64,000 nucleotides of DNA from Rhizobium mesoamericanum STM3625 (lineage in GTDB: Bacteria; Pseudomonadota; Alphaproteobacteria; Rhizobiales; Rhizobiaceae). Of this stretch, positions 16,475 to 25,364 are shown in pieces. The DNA is taken from the NCBI RefSeq assembly GCF_000312665.1, contig NZ_HF536772.1, forward strand, positions 4,014,886 to 4,078,885, written 5' to 3'. The first letter of the stretch is position 1. Every line of letters begins with the position of its first letter. Both the position numbers and the translations under genes were made by a program. The notes below the pieces were generated by a model. It saw nothing but the letters and a program-made list of their open reading frames with translations, was not told the DNA's origin and did no database searches.

Positions 16475-17521
16475 ATGACGAAGGGGCGGGTGACCGTCAT
16501 TGATATCGCGCAGGCCGCCGGCGTCTCGAAGTCGACGGTGTCGCTTGTATTGCAGGGATCTCCGCTCGTGAACGAGGCGACACGTTCCAAGGTGAATTCC
16601 GCCATGCGCGAGCTTGGCTACGTCTATAACCGTGGTGCTGCCAACCTTCGTCAGGCCAGTGCGAAATCGAAGATCATCGGTGTTGTCGTCAACGACTTGA
16701 CCAACAGCTTCTTTGCGGAACTTGCCGTCGGCGTCGACATGGTCGTGCAGTCCGCCGGCTTTGTGCAGTTTCTGTCCAATACAAGCGAGAGCATTGATCG
16801 CCAGCGGGAGGTTATTGCTTCGATGAGAGAGCATGGCATCTCGGGGTTGATCGTTTCTCCGGCACGCGCAACCGAAGCCGTCGATTTCAAGCCGCTTGTC
16901 GCTGCCGGCATTCCGGTGGTTGTCGTTGTTCGCAGTTTGCCTGGAGCCAAGGTCTCGTCGATCGTCTCCGATAATGAGGGAGGTACGTCCGCAGCCGTCG
17001 AGCATCTGGCCTCCCTCGGGCACACGCGAATTGCTTTTCTCGGCGGCTTTACCGACACGGCGGTCTTCGAGGAGCGTCTTGCCGGCTATATCGATGGTCT
17101 GAACAGGGCCGGGCTTGGTTTTGATGAAGAGCTGGTGATCTCGTCAGCGCCATCGCGGGCGGGTGGTGTCGACGCGATCGGACGGGCGATAGCGATGGGT
17201 AATCGGCCGACGGCAGCAGTCTGTTTCAATGACGCTGTTGCATTCGGTGTGTGCGACGGGCTGCGTGCGCGGCACATGGAGCCCGGCCGTGACTTCGCTG
17301 TTGTCGGCTTCGACGACGTTATCGAGGCGCAGACGGCTGTTCCGGCTTTGACGACCGTTTCCGTCGATCCGCAAAGCATGGGCCGGCGCGCTGCGCAGCT
17401 TCTTCTCAAGCAGATCAATGCCGGTAGGGCGGAAGCCGAAAACGTGACCACCGCGGTCCGACTTGTTGTTCGTGAAAGCTGTGGTGCCGCGCAGAAAAAG
17501 ATAGGGAGAAAGATGGCATGA
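16475..17521 (+). CDS. LacI-family transcriptional repressor
   Basis: The 348-residue protein has an N-terminal helix-turn-helix (VTVIDIAQAAGVSKSTVSLV, residues 6-25) with the hinge region RQASAKSKIIGVVVND, then a periplasmic-binding-protein-like effector domain ending GFDDV...TTVSVDP. It is the first gene of an operon: its stop overlaps the oxidoreductase start (ATGA). Two identical palindromes flank the shared intergenic region with DUF993. The effector is probably a pathway substrate or intermediate, unknown. Confidence 0.92.
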   Translation: MTKGRVTVIDIAQAAGVSKSTVSLVLQGSPLVNEATRSKVNSAMRELGYVYNRGAANLRQASAKSKIIGVVVNDLTNSFFAELAVGVDMVVQSAGFVQFLSNTSESIDRQREVIASMREHGISGLIVSPARATEAVDFKPLVAAGIPVVVVVRSLPGAKVSSIVSDNEGGTSAAVEHLASLGHTRIAFLGGFTDTAVFEERLAGYIDGLNRAGLGFDEELVISSAPSRAGGVDAIGRAIAMGNRPTAAVCFNDAVAFGVCDGLRARHMEPGRDFAVVGFDDVIEAQTAVPALTTVSVDPQSMGRRAAQLLLKQINAGRAEAENVTTAVRLVVRESCGAAQKKIGRKMA

Positions 17522-18519
17522 CTGTTCGCTGGGGACTGATTGGCGCGAGCACGATCGCGCGCGAGTGGGTGATTGATGCGATCCGCGCCACTGGCGGCGA
17601 GGCAGTCTCTGTAATGAGTTCGAGTTCCGAGCGCGCGCGGTCCTATGCCGCGCAGAACGGGATCCCCAAACATGTTTCCGACGTCGCGACCCTTGTGAAC
17701 GATCCAGAGGTCGATGCCGTCTACATCTCTACCACGAACGAGCTTCATCGCGACCAGGCGATCGCTGCGGCGCGTGCCGGCAAACATGTCCTTTGCGAAA
17801 AGCCGTTGGCGATGTCGCTGCAGGATGCCCATGCCATGGCGAAGGCGGCAAAGGATGCCGCCGTTGTGCTTGCCACCAACCACCATCTCCGCAACGCCTC
17901 CACTCATGTTGCCATGAGAGACGCGATCGCTGCGGGCAAAATCGGCAAGCCGCTTGCTGCGCGTGTCTTTCATGCGGTCTATCTGCCGGCTCACTTGCAA
18001 GGCTGGCGGCTGGACAAGCCCGAAGCTGGTGCCGGCGTCATTCTGGACATTACCGTTCATGACGCCGACACGTTGCGGTTCGTTCTCGGGCGCGATCCGG
18101 TGGAGGTGGTTGCATTCTCACAGGCGGCCGGGATGGGCAAGGGCGTCGAAGATGGCGTCATGGGCGTGATGCGTTTCGAGGACGGTATACTTGCGCAGTT
18201 TCACGATGCTTTCACCACCAGATACGCGGAAACCGGGTTTGAGGTGCATGGCACCGAGGGTTCGCTTGTCGGCCGTAACGTCATGACGCAGCGTCCGGAT
18301 GGAACGGTGACGCTAAGGAATGCGGATGGCGAGCAACAACTGCCGACCAATGCGCGCAATCTCTACGAAATCGCACTGACATCGTTCCACGCCGCCGTGG
18401 CCGGAAAGGGCCATCCTTCAGCGACTGCGGAGGATGGCATCTGGTCGCTCGCGACCGGACTTGCCGTTGTTAAGGCCGCCAAAAGCGGCTCGGCCGTGAA
18501 AATCGAAACAGGACTTTGA
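17518..18519 (+). CDS. Gfo/Idh/MocA-family NAD(P)-dependent oxidoreductase
   Basis: The 333-residue protein has an N-terminal Rossmann fold (GLIGASTIAREW, residues 6-17), the family's CEKPLAMS motif near residue 98, and the C-terminal GFO_IDH_MocA beta domain with DITVHDADTLRFV. Members oxidise sugars, inositols or sugar acids at a secondary hydroxyl. Its start overlaps the lacI stop, so it is co-expressed with the repressor. The substrate is unknown; the CoA-transferase and hydratase downstream suggest a polyol or sugar-acid pathway ending in CoA thioesters. Confidence 0.88.
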   Translation: MTVRWGLIGASTIAREWVIDAIRATGGEAVSVMSSSSERARSYAAQNGIPKHVSDVATLVNDPEVDAVYISTTNELHRDQAIAAARAGKHVLCEKPLAMSLQDAHAMAKAAKDAAVVLATNHHLRNASTHVAMRDAIAAGKIGKPLAARVFHAVYLPAHLQGWRLDKPEAGAGVILDITVHDADTLRFVLGRDPVEVVAFSQAAGMGKGVEDGVMGVMRFEDGILAQFHDAFTTRYAETGFEVHGTEGSLVGRNVMTQRPDGTVTLRNADGEQQLPTNARNLYEIALTSFHAAVAGKGHPSATAEDGIWSLATGLAVVKAAKSGSAVKIETGL

Positions 18520-18528
18520 GTAATTCCG

Positions 18529-20142
18529 ATGAGCAAGCACATCACCCCGGCCGAAGCTGCCGCACTGATCCCCGACGGAGCCGTCGTATCCGTGTCGTCG
18601 TCGAGCGGTCTCGGCTGCCCCGACCTGATGTTGAAGGCAATTGGCGAGCGTTTCGACAGCACCGGTCATCCCCGCGATATCACGACGCTGCACCCGATCG
18701 CGGCAGGTGACATGAGCGGCATCAAGGGTGTCGACCATATTGCCAAGAAGGGACTCCTGAAGAAGATCCTCGGTGGTTCCTATCCATCGGGTCCATCTAG
18801 TGCAGAGCCACCGTTGATCTGGCAGATGATCACGAAAAACGAGATAGCAGCCTACAACATTCCCTCGGGTATCATGTTCGATATTCATCGCGAGGCAGCT
18901 GCCAAGCGCCCCGGCGTTCTGACAAAAGTCGGTATCGACACATTCGTCGATCCGAAAAGGCAGGGCTGCGCGATGAACGACCTTGGTGCTAAGGAGCCCG
19001 TGGTCAGGCGCGTCCTGTTCGAAGGAGAGGACTGGTTGTTCTTCCCGGCGATCGTGCCGCAGGTCGCCATCATCCGTGCGACGACGGCCGACGAGCGCGG
19101 CAACCTTACCTATGAGCATGAGGGCGCCTATCTCGGTGGCCTGGATCAGGCGCTCGCTGCCCGCAACAATGGCGGCATCGTGATCGCCCAGGTCAAGCGC
19201 ATCACCAAGGAAGGTTCGCTGAAGCCGCATGACGTGCGCGTGCCTGGCATGTTGGTCGACTATGTCATCGTCGATCCGGACCAGAAGCAGACCACGCAGA
19301 CACTCTATGATGCGGCGATCTCGGGTGAGATTTTCCGGCCGCTCGAGACGTTCCGTGTTCCGGAATTCAATATTCAGAAGGTAATCGCCCGGCGTGTGGC
19401 GCAGGAGCTCGAGGCCGGTAGCTGCGTCAACCTCGGATTCGGTATTTCCGCCAACGTGCCTCGCATCCTGCTTGAGGAAGGGCTGCACGGCTCCGTCACC
19501 TGGGTCATCGAACAAGGTGCCGTCGGAGGCGTTCCGTTGCTGGATTTCGCATTCGGCTGCGCGTCTAACGCCGACGCTTATATGCCGTCGCCATATCAGT
19601 TCACCTATTTCCAGGGTGCAGGCTTCGATGCCTCACTCCTGTCTTTCCTCGAGATCGGCAAGGACGGCTCGGTCAATGTCTCGAAACTTTCCTTCCGGCC
19701 GCATGTGACGGCCGGGGCGGGTGGCTTCGTCGACATCACGGCGCGGGCGAGGAAGATCGTGTTCTCCGGCATGTTCAACGCGGGTGCGAAACTTGCGATC
19801 GCCGACGGCAAGCTGGTCATTGAGAAAGAGGGTAAGCTGAAGAAACTTGTCAACGAGGTCGAGCATGTCACCTTCTCCGGCAAGCGCGCGATCGAGCAGG
19901 GACAGGACATCACCTATGTCACCGAACGGTGCGTGATGAAGCTGACGCCGGAAGGCGTTGTTCTCACGGAAATCGCACCCGGAATCGACCTGCAAACCCA
20001 CATCCTCGATCAGTCCGAGTTTCCGCTGATCGTGGCAAAGGACCTCAAGACCATGGATGCGATGCTCTTCGGCGAAGCAAGCATCGGTCTGTCTCTGCCG
20101 ATGAAAGGCGCCCGCGTCCTGGAGGGTGTCTTCAATGGCTAG
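18529..20142 (+). CDS. Acyl-CoA:acid CoA-transferase (YdiF/propionate-CoA-transferase type)
   Basis: The 537-residue single-chain protein fuses the alpha and beta CoA-transferase domains. The N-terminal half has ITPAEAAALIPDGAVVSVSS. The second half carries the catalytic Glu in VIEQGAVGGVPLLDF, followed by FRPHVTAGAGGFVDITARA. The enzyme class moves CoA between acetyl-CoA or similar donors and an organic acid through a glutamyl-CoA thioester. Length matches YdiF-type enzymes (about 520-540). It starts ten bases after the oxidoreductase; its stop overlaps the next start. Confidence 0.88.
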   Translation: MSKHITPAEAAALIPDGAVVSVSSSSGLGCPDLMLKAIGERFDSTGHPRDITTLHPIAAGDMSGIKGVDHIAKKGLLKKILGGSYPSGPSSAEPPLIWQMITKNEIAAYNIPSGIMFDIHREAAAKRPGVLTKVGIDTFVDPKRQGCAMNDLGAKEPVVRRVLFEGEDWLFFPAIVPQVAIIRATTADERGNLTYEHEGAYLGGLDQALAARNNGGIVIAQVKRITKEGSLKPHDVRVPGMLVDYVIVDPDQKQTTQTLYDAAISGEIFRPLETFRVPEFNIQKVIARRVAQELEAGSCVNLGFGISANVPRILLEEGLHGSVTWVIEQGAVGGVPLLDFAFGCASNADAYMPSPYQFTYFQGAGFDASLLSFLEIGKDGSVNVSKLSFRPHVTAGAGGFVDITARARKIVFSGMFNAGAKLAIADGKLVIEKEGKLKKLVNEVEHVTFSGKRAIEQGQDITYVTERCVMKLTPEGVVLTEIAPGIDLQTHILDQSEFPLIVAKDLKTMDAMLFGEASIGLSLPMKGARVLEGVFNG

Positions 20143-20914
20143 CGGCATGGTCAGAATCGAGGTCGAAGATCACGTCGCCATCATGACGGTGTCGCGGCCC
20201 GAGAAGCTCAATGCGCTGGATCTCGACATGCTAAAGGCATTGGCGCATGCGGCCGACGAAGTCGAGGCCAACGCCGAGGTGCGCGTTGCAATCCTGACCG
20301 GCGAGGGCAAGGGGTTCTCGGCTGGCGGCGATATCAAGGCATGGGGCGGGATGCTGCCGCAGCAATTCGGCCACGCCTGGGTCCGATACGGGCATCGAGT
20401 GTTCGAAAGGCTTGCGACGCTGAGGGTGCCGTTGATTGCCGCGCTGAACGGACACGCTCTCGGCGGCGGGCTGGAGCTTGCCGGTGTCGCGGACATTCGC
20501 ATCGCCGAGGAGCACGTCAAGATCGGACTTCCGGAAACGGGACTGGGCATGGTGCCAGGCTGGTCCGGCACGCAACGCCTGGTGAAGCGTTTCGGGGCGC
20601 AACTGGTACGTCGCATGGCACTGGGCGGTGAGATTTTCACTGCCGAGGAGGCGCGCGTCCTTTGCATCGTTGACGCGGTCACATCGAGCGGAAACGCGCT
20701 CGAGGCCGCGAAGGAATATGCGCGACGGGTCGCGTCGAGAGGACCCGCGGCGCTCGAAATCGTGAAACTGATGATCGCGTCGGCAAATGGCGAGGACAAC
20801 GGCACCGCTGTCGAAGCCCTGGGGTCGATCCTGGTCGCGAAAACCGCCGATCTCAAAGAGGGCGTCGCGTCTTTCAGCGAGAAGCGCCCGGCTCAATTCA
20901 AGGGAGAATGGTAA
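20135..20914 (+). CDS. Enoyl-CoA hydratase/isomerase family protein
   Basis: About 259 residues from the ATG at 20135, which follows GGAGGG by eight bases and overlaps the CoA-transferase stop. The crotonase fold is clear: oxyanion-hole GKGFSAGGDIKAW, GHALGGGLELA with the first catalytic Glu, and GLPETGLGMVPGWSGTQRL with the second. Both acid/base glutamates of hydratases are kept, which favours hydratase over isomerase activity. It probably acts on the CoA thioester made by the preceding enzyme. Its stop overlaps the aldehyde dehydrogenase start region. Confidence 0.88.
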   Translation: MASGMVRIEVEDHVAIMTVSRPEKLNALDLDMLKALAHAADEVEANAEVRVAILTGEGKGFSAGGDIKAWGGMLPQQFGHAWVRYGHRVFERLATLRVPLIAALNGHALGGGLELAGVADIRIAEEHVKIGLPETGLGMVPGWSGTQRLVKRFGAQLVRRMALGGEIFTAEEARVLCIVDAVTSSGNALEAAKEYARRVASRGPAALEIVKLMIASANGEDNGTAVEALGSILVAKTADLKEGVASFSEKRPAQFKGEW

Positions 20915-22419
20915 TGACAGTTCTGGTCAATCCAAGAGCGCTTAGCGACCACAAGGCCCGCGACTTCAAGATGCTGGTCGACGGCAAGTGGGAGGCCGGG
21001 TCTGCCCAGCCGATCGAGCGCGTCGCTCCAAGTCATGGCATCGTTGTGAGCCGCTTTCCGAACGGCAGCAAGGCGGATGCCGACCGGGCGATCCTTGCCG
21101 CCCGCAAGGCTTTCGATCATGGCCCGTGGCCGCGGATGACCGCTTCCGAGCGCTCTGCCATTTTGCTCAAGGCCGCTGACCTGATCGCGGCTCGTGCGGA
21201 AGAACTGGCCTTCCTGGACGCGATCGAGGCTGGCAAGCCGATCTCGCAGGTGCGTGGCGAAATCGCCGGCTCGGTTGATATCTGGCGATATGCAGCAGCC
21301 CTTGCGCGTGATCTGCACGGCGAAAGCTACAACACGCTCGGAGACGGTACGCTGGGTGTCGTCCTGCGCGAAGCGATCGGTGTGGTATCGATCATTACCC
21401 CATGGAACTTTCCGTTCCTGATCGTCGGCCAGAAGCTGCCCTTCGCCCTTGCTGCTGGATGCACCACAGTCGTCAAGCCGTCGGAACTCACTTCGGGATC
21501 GACGCTCCTCCTCGGCGAAGTCCTGCAAGAAGCTGGCGTTCCGGATGGTGTCGTCAACATTGTCACCGGTACGGGACCGGAGGTCGGAGCAGTGCTGACG
21601 ACCCATCCGGAGGTCGACATGGTTTCGTTCACGGGCTCCACCGGTGTCGGCAAGCTCACCATGACGAACGCGGCGCAGACGTTGAAGAAAGTTTCGCTCG
21701 AACTCGGCGGCAAGAACCCGCAGATCGTGTTTCCCGATGCGGACCTCGATGCATTCGTCGACGCCGCAGTCTTCGGTGCCTATTTCAATGCCGGCGAGTG
21801 CTGCAATGCGGGTTCCCGTCTGATCCTGCACAAGAGCATCGCTTCCGATGCGGTCAAACGCATCGCTGAACTCTCGAGGGACGTGAAGGTCGGCGATCCG
21901 CTCGATCCAACGACGCAAGTTGGTGCGATCATCACGCCGCAGCACTTGGAGAAAATCGCAGGCTACGTTGCCGGTGCGACGAGCAGTGGTGCGCAAGTCG
22001 CACATGGCGGCGAAAAGCTCGACCTCGGCATGGGGCAATACATGGCCCCCACCATCCTAGAGGCTGTGACGCCCGGCATGGCGGTTGCGCGTGAAGAGGT
22101 CTTCGGCCCTGTCCTTTCCGTGCTCACGTTCGAAACCAGAGCGGAGGCAGTCGAGATTGCGAATGCGATCGACTACGGGCTTTCGGCAGGCGTCTGGAGC
22201 CGCGACTTCGATACGTGCCTGACCGTCGGGCGAAAGGTGAGAGCCGGGACGATCTGGATGAACACCTTCATGGACGGGGCCTCCGAGTTGCCGTTCGGTG
22301 GCTACAAGCAATCAGGCCTCGGGCGTGAACTCGGTCGTCACGCAGTGGAGGATTACACCGAGACCAAGACGCTCAACATGCATATCGGCGGCCGCACCGG
22401 CTGGTGGATGCCGCGGTAA
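20914..22419 (+). CDS. NAD(P)-dependent aldehyde dehydrogenase
   Basis: About 501 residues from the ATG at 20914, seven bases after AGGGAG. An upstream ATG at 20908 is too close to that site. Typical motifs are ITPWNFPFL, the cofactor loop GSTGVGKLT, catalytic Glu in LELGGKNPQ, the active-site Cys in NAGECCNAGSRL, and KEVFGPVLS-like REEVFGPVLS. The enzyme oxidises an aldehyde to an acid. It closes the LacI-controlled run; a Gly/Ala-rich spacer and the convergent second lacI follow. Confidence 0.92.
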   Translation: MTVLVNPRALSDHKARDFKMLVDGKWEAGSAQPIERVAPSHGIVVSRFPNGSKADADRAILAARKAFDHGPWPRMTASERSAILLKAADLIAARAEELAFLDAIEAGKPISQVRGEIAGSVDIWRYAAALARDLHGESYNTLGDGTLGVVLREAIGVVSIITPWNFPFLIVGQKLPFALAAGCTTVVKPSELTSGSTLLLGEVLQEAGVPDGVVNIVTGTGPEVGAVLTTHPEVDMVSFTGSTGVGKLTMTNAAQTLKKVSLELGGKNPQIVFPDADLDAFVDAAVFGAYFNAGECCNAGSRLILHKSIASDAVKRIAELSRDVKVGDPLDPTTQVGAIITPQHLEKIAGYVAGATSSGAQVAHGGEKLDLGMGQYMAPTILEAVTPGMAVAREEVFGPVLSVLTFETRAEAVEIANAIDYGLSAGVWSRDFDTCLTVGRKVRAGTIWMNTFMDGASELPFGGYKQSGLGRELGRHAVEDYTETKTLNMHIGGRTGWWMPR

Positions 22420-22636
22420 GGTCGCCAAGGGAGCCGAAGCGGGAGAAAGGAGGGAGGAGATGGCTGGATCGATGTTTGCAAAGAAGACGACTTGCGCACG
22501 TGATGCCTCGTGCCTCCCTCGCTTCTTAGCTGTCGCGTTCCACGATCGGGCCGCATTGGGTCGATGCGCGACGCACGGGGAGGCCAAGGGACGTTTGGCC
22601 GGCGCCACCAATGCCGGGAGGTCAAGGACGCAGCCA

Positions 22637-23692
22637 TCAGCCTCCAGTTTCGCCAGAAAGAGGCGGCTTGGGCGTCAACAGCACCTGCAGCTGGTTCATA
22701 TCCGTCTCGCCGCTGATCCGTTTCTTCAGGATGCGGCCGATCTGCTCGCCCGTGGCCGTCAGGTCTTCGTAGATGGTCTCGACCTTGGGCTGAATGGCGG
22801 AGAGGAGTTGCGAGGTCTGCTTGGCGACAATGTCGTACTCGACGCCGAGTGCCAGCCCACAGTCGCTCATGCCTGTTATAGTGGCGAGCGCGCACACTTC
22901 GCCGCCGCACGTGAAGGCGTCGGGCGGATCGGGCTCGCCATGGCGTCTTGCGATGCGGTCGCGGATCGCGCCGGCCGGATGATCGAGATCTATATCGGAG
23001 ATGACCTCATAGGCGCAGCCGGCCTCGCGAACGGCGGTCATGAAGCCATGCAGGATATGGCTGCCGAAGCTGAACTGCATCGGGCCGCTGATCAGCGCCG
23101 GCTTGCGGCGTCCCTTGGCGATCAGCCGCTTAGTTGCCTCGTAGGCGAACGTGAAATTGTCGTAGTCGACATAAGGATGCGGGGTGGAGAGTTCGGTGCG
23201 GCCATGCGTGATGAATGGAAAGTCGTGCTCCATCAGCAAGCGCACTCGCGGGTCGAAAGGTTCGGTGCGCGACATCACCAGGCCATCGGCCATATGGTTG
23301 CGCATGATGTAGTTGACCGCCTCTATGTTGGTTGTGTGGGGCAGGTTGGGCATGACGATCAGATGGTAGGCGGTGCCCTGCAGCGCCTTGGCAATGCCGG
23401 ACATGATCGAGGTGCCATAGCCGAGGAGTTCCTCGTGCGGCTCAAGCAGGATGGCGATGACATTTGTGCGGCCGGTCTTCAGGCGCTGGGCGGCACGATC
23501 GGGGGAATAGCCGACATCAATCGCAATCTGGCGGACGCGCTTGCGGGTTTCGTGATTGATCACCGGGTCGTCCGAAAGCGCCCGCGATACAGTGGTTACG
23601 GCAAGGCCCGCCATGTCCGCGATGGTGCGCAGCGTCGGCTTGCCGCTCCTGCGGGTCGATCTGGTCGTGGGCGGCAGTGCGATGCGAGACAC
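22637..23692 (-). CDS. LacI-family transcriptional regulator of the adjacent sugar transporter
   Basis: About 351 residues from a GTG at 23692 that follows GGAGGAAAGCC; a longer open frame exists. The helix-turn-helix is PTLRTIADMAGLAVTTVSRAL (residues about 19-38, one residue omitted at the end), followed by the family hinge GYSPDRAAQRLKTGRTNVIA and a sugar-binding effector domain. It is divergent from the sugar-binding-protein gene, and 13-bp repeats in the intergenic region look like its operators. It resembles AglR-type regulators of alpha-glucoside uptake, but the sugar is not certain. Confidence 0.9.
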   Translation of the reverse strand: MSRIALPPTTRSTRRSGKPTLRTIADMAGLAVTTVSRALSDDPVINHETRKRVRQIAIDVGYSPDRAAQRLKTGRTNVIAILLEPHEELLGYGTSIMSGIAKALQGTAYHLIVMPNLPHTTNIEAVNYIMRNHMADGLVMSRTEPFDPRVRLLMEHDFPFITHGRTELSTPHPYVDYDNFTFAYEATKRLIAKGRRKPALISGPMQFSFGSHILHGFMTAVREAGCAYEVISDIDLDHPAGAIRDRIARRHGEPDPPDAFTCGGEVCALATITGMSDCGLALGVEYDIVAKQTSQLLSAIQPKVETIYEDLTATGEQIGRILKKRISGETDMNQLQVLLTPKPPLSGETGG

Positions 23693-23767
23693 GCTCGGCT
23701 TTCCTCCAAATGGCTCGGATGCCGGGACACTAACGCGACAGCGAAGCCGATGCAATGCTGGACTGGA

Positions 23768-23912
23768 AACGTTTTAAATTTCGGCCTCAGCGCGATCGAT
23801 TCTGTAGCATTGTCTAAAAAGGCAACAAAAACAGGCAGAAATTGATGTTGCTCCTAACGTGGAAAGGGGAGGCGGGTCACTTGACTTGGTTAAGTTTATA
23901 ACGTTTTAAATT
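23768..23912. promoter_or_regulatory. Two 13-bp AACGTTTTAAATT operator-like repeats between lacI and the transporter
   Basis: AACGTTTTAAATT occurs identically at 23768-23780 and 23900-23912, 132 bases apart, one near each divergent gene. The core AACGTT is the CG-centred half-palindrome typical of LacI-family sites. TTGACT at 23881-23886 may be the transporter's -35, with the second repeat overlapping the -10 region, as expected for repression. Binding by the adjacent LacI is inferred. Confidence 0.65.
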
Positions 23913-24023
23913 AACCCACGCGGCGCTTGCGCCGTGGCAGCCAGAGCCTTGTGCGGGGAGTGTGCACGGGCTTTTGAACGCGGATTTTCCGCATTTGTGA
24001 ACTTGCAAACCGGGAGGAAAACG

Positions 24024-25283
24024 ATGCGCAAGTTTTTGATGACGACTGCTTTGGTAACAATGACGGTGGCTGGCCTCGGCGCTGCCAAGGCCGCCGACGT
24101 GAAAGAAGTGCAGATGCTGCATTGGTGGACGTCGGGCGGCGAAGCTGCGGCCCTCAACGTCCTCAAGCAGGATCTGGCGAAGGAGGGATTTGCCTGGAAG
24201 GACGTGCCGGTCGCCGGCGGTGGTGGTGATGCGGCGATGACCGCGCTGAAGGCCATGGTCGCTGCGGGCACTTATCCTACCGCATCCCAGATGCTCGGCT
24301 ACACCGTTCTCGACTACGCCCAGGCCGGCGTCATGGGAGACCTGACGAAAACGGCGAAGGCCGAGGGCTGGGACAAGGCGGTTCCGGCGGCTCTGCAGAA
24401 GTTCTCCGTTTATGACGGCAAGTGGGTTGCAGCCCCGGTTAACGTTCACTCGGTCAACTGGCTGTGGATCAACAAGGGCGTGATGGACAAGATCGGCGGC
24501 ACCGAGCCGAAGACCTTCGATGATCTGATCGCTCTGCTCGAGAAAGCAAAGGCGGCCGGTGTCACGCCGCTGGCTCTTGGCGGCCAGAACTGGCAGGAAG
24601 CAACCATGTTCGACTCGATCGTGCTGTCGACTGGCGGCCCCGAGTTCTACAAGAAGGCCATGAACGACCTCGACGAGGAGGCGCTGAAGTCGGACACGAT
24701 GAAGAAGTCGTTCGACAATCTCCAGAAGATCGTCACCTACGTCGACCCGAACTTCTCCGGACGTGACTGGAACCTTGCAACGGCCATGGTCATCAAGGGC
24801 GATGCGCTCGTTCAGGTCATGGGCGACTGGGCAAAGGGTGAATTCGTCGCGGCCAAGAAGAAGCCGAACACGGATTTCCTGTGCTACCGCTTCCCCGGCA
24901 CTGACGGCAGCGTGATCTACAACTCCGACATGTTCGGCATGTTCAACGTGCCAGCTGATCGCAAGGCAGCGCAGGTCGCGCTCGCCAAGGCAACGCTGTC
25001 AAAGAGCTTCCAGTCTGCGTTCAACGTCGTCAAGGGTTCGGTTCCGGCGCGTACTGACGTTCCGGATACCGCCTTCGACGCTTGCGGCAAGAAGGGGATC
25101 GCGGACCTGAAGAAGGCGAACGAAGGCGGCACGCTGTTCGGTTCGCTGGCGCAGGGCTATGGCGCTCCTCCGGCGGTTGCGAATGCCTACAAGGACGTCA
25201 TCTCCAAGTTCGTACATGGCCAGATCAAGACCTCCGATCAGGCTGTCGAAGAACTCGTGAAGGCTATCGAGGACGCCAAGTAA
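24024..25283 (+). CDS. Sugar ABC transporter, periplasmic binding protein (CUT1 family)
   Basis: About 419 residues from the ATG at 24024 after GGGAGGAAA. It has a signal peptide (MRKFLMTTALVTMTVAGLGA, cleavage near AKAAD) and the extracellular solute-binding family 1 fold: EVQMLHWWTSGGEAAALNVL, then NVHSVNWLWINK. It is the soluble receptor that delivers a sugar or small oligosaccharide to the permeases downstream. The length fits monosaccharide/disaccharide binders. A 12-bp hairpin follows its stop, typical for raising binding-protein levels relative to the permeases. Confidence 0.92.
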   Translation: MRKFLMTTALVTMTVAGLGAAKAADVKEVQMLHWWTSGGEAAALNVLKQDLAKEGFAWKDVPVAGGGGDAAMTALKAMVAAGTYPTASQMLGYTVLDYAQAGVMGDLTKTAKAEGWDKAVPAALQKFSVYDGKWVAAPVNVHSVNWLWINKGVMDKIGGTEPKTFDDLIALLEKAKAAGVTPLALGGQNWQEATMFDSIVLSTGGPEFYKKAMNDLDEEALKSDTMKKSFDNLQKIVTYVDPNFSGRDWNLATAMVIKGDALVQVMGDWAKGEFVAAKKKPNTDFLCYRFPGTDGSVIYNSDMFGMFNVPADRKAAQVALAKATLSKSFQSAFNVVKGSVPARTDVPDTAFDACGKKGIADLKKANEGGTLFGSLAQGYGAPPAVANAYKDVISKFVHGQIKTSDQAVEELVKAIEDAK

Positions 25284-25298
25284 TCAAGGCCTCCCACG

Positions 25299-25328
25299 AT
25301 CTTCCCCGCCCTTTGTGGCGGGGAAGAT
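25299..25328 (+). promoter_or_regulatory. Stem-loop between binding protein and permease genes
   Basis: ATCTTCCCCGCC (25299-25310) and GGCGGGGAAGAT (25317-25328) form a perfect 12-bp stem with a six-base loop. There is no T-run behind it. In ABC operons such hairpins usually stabilise the upstream mRNA or partly terminate, giving more binding protein than permease. Confidence 0.8.
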
Positions 25329-25364
25329 TCCGCAACGGACGATCTCGTTGGAGGAGATGACCCC

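Noticed and set aside
18418..19515. 365-codon minus-strand frame
   Set aside because: It is the complement of the CoA-transferase gene, no ribosome site and no domain.
22298..23845. 515-codon plus-strand open frame
   Set aside because: It lies antisense to the second lacI and overlaps the end of the aldehyde dehydrogenase. Its translation has no family features; high GC explains the lack of stops. The strong ribosome-like AAAGGAGGGAGGAG before ATG 22460 is noted, but the frame quickly enters antisense lacI sequence.
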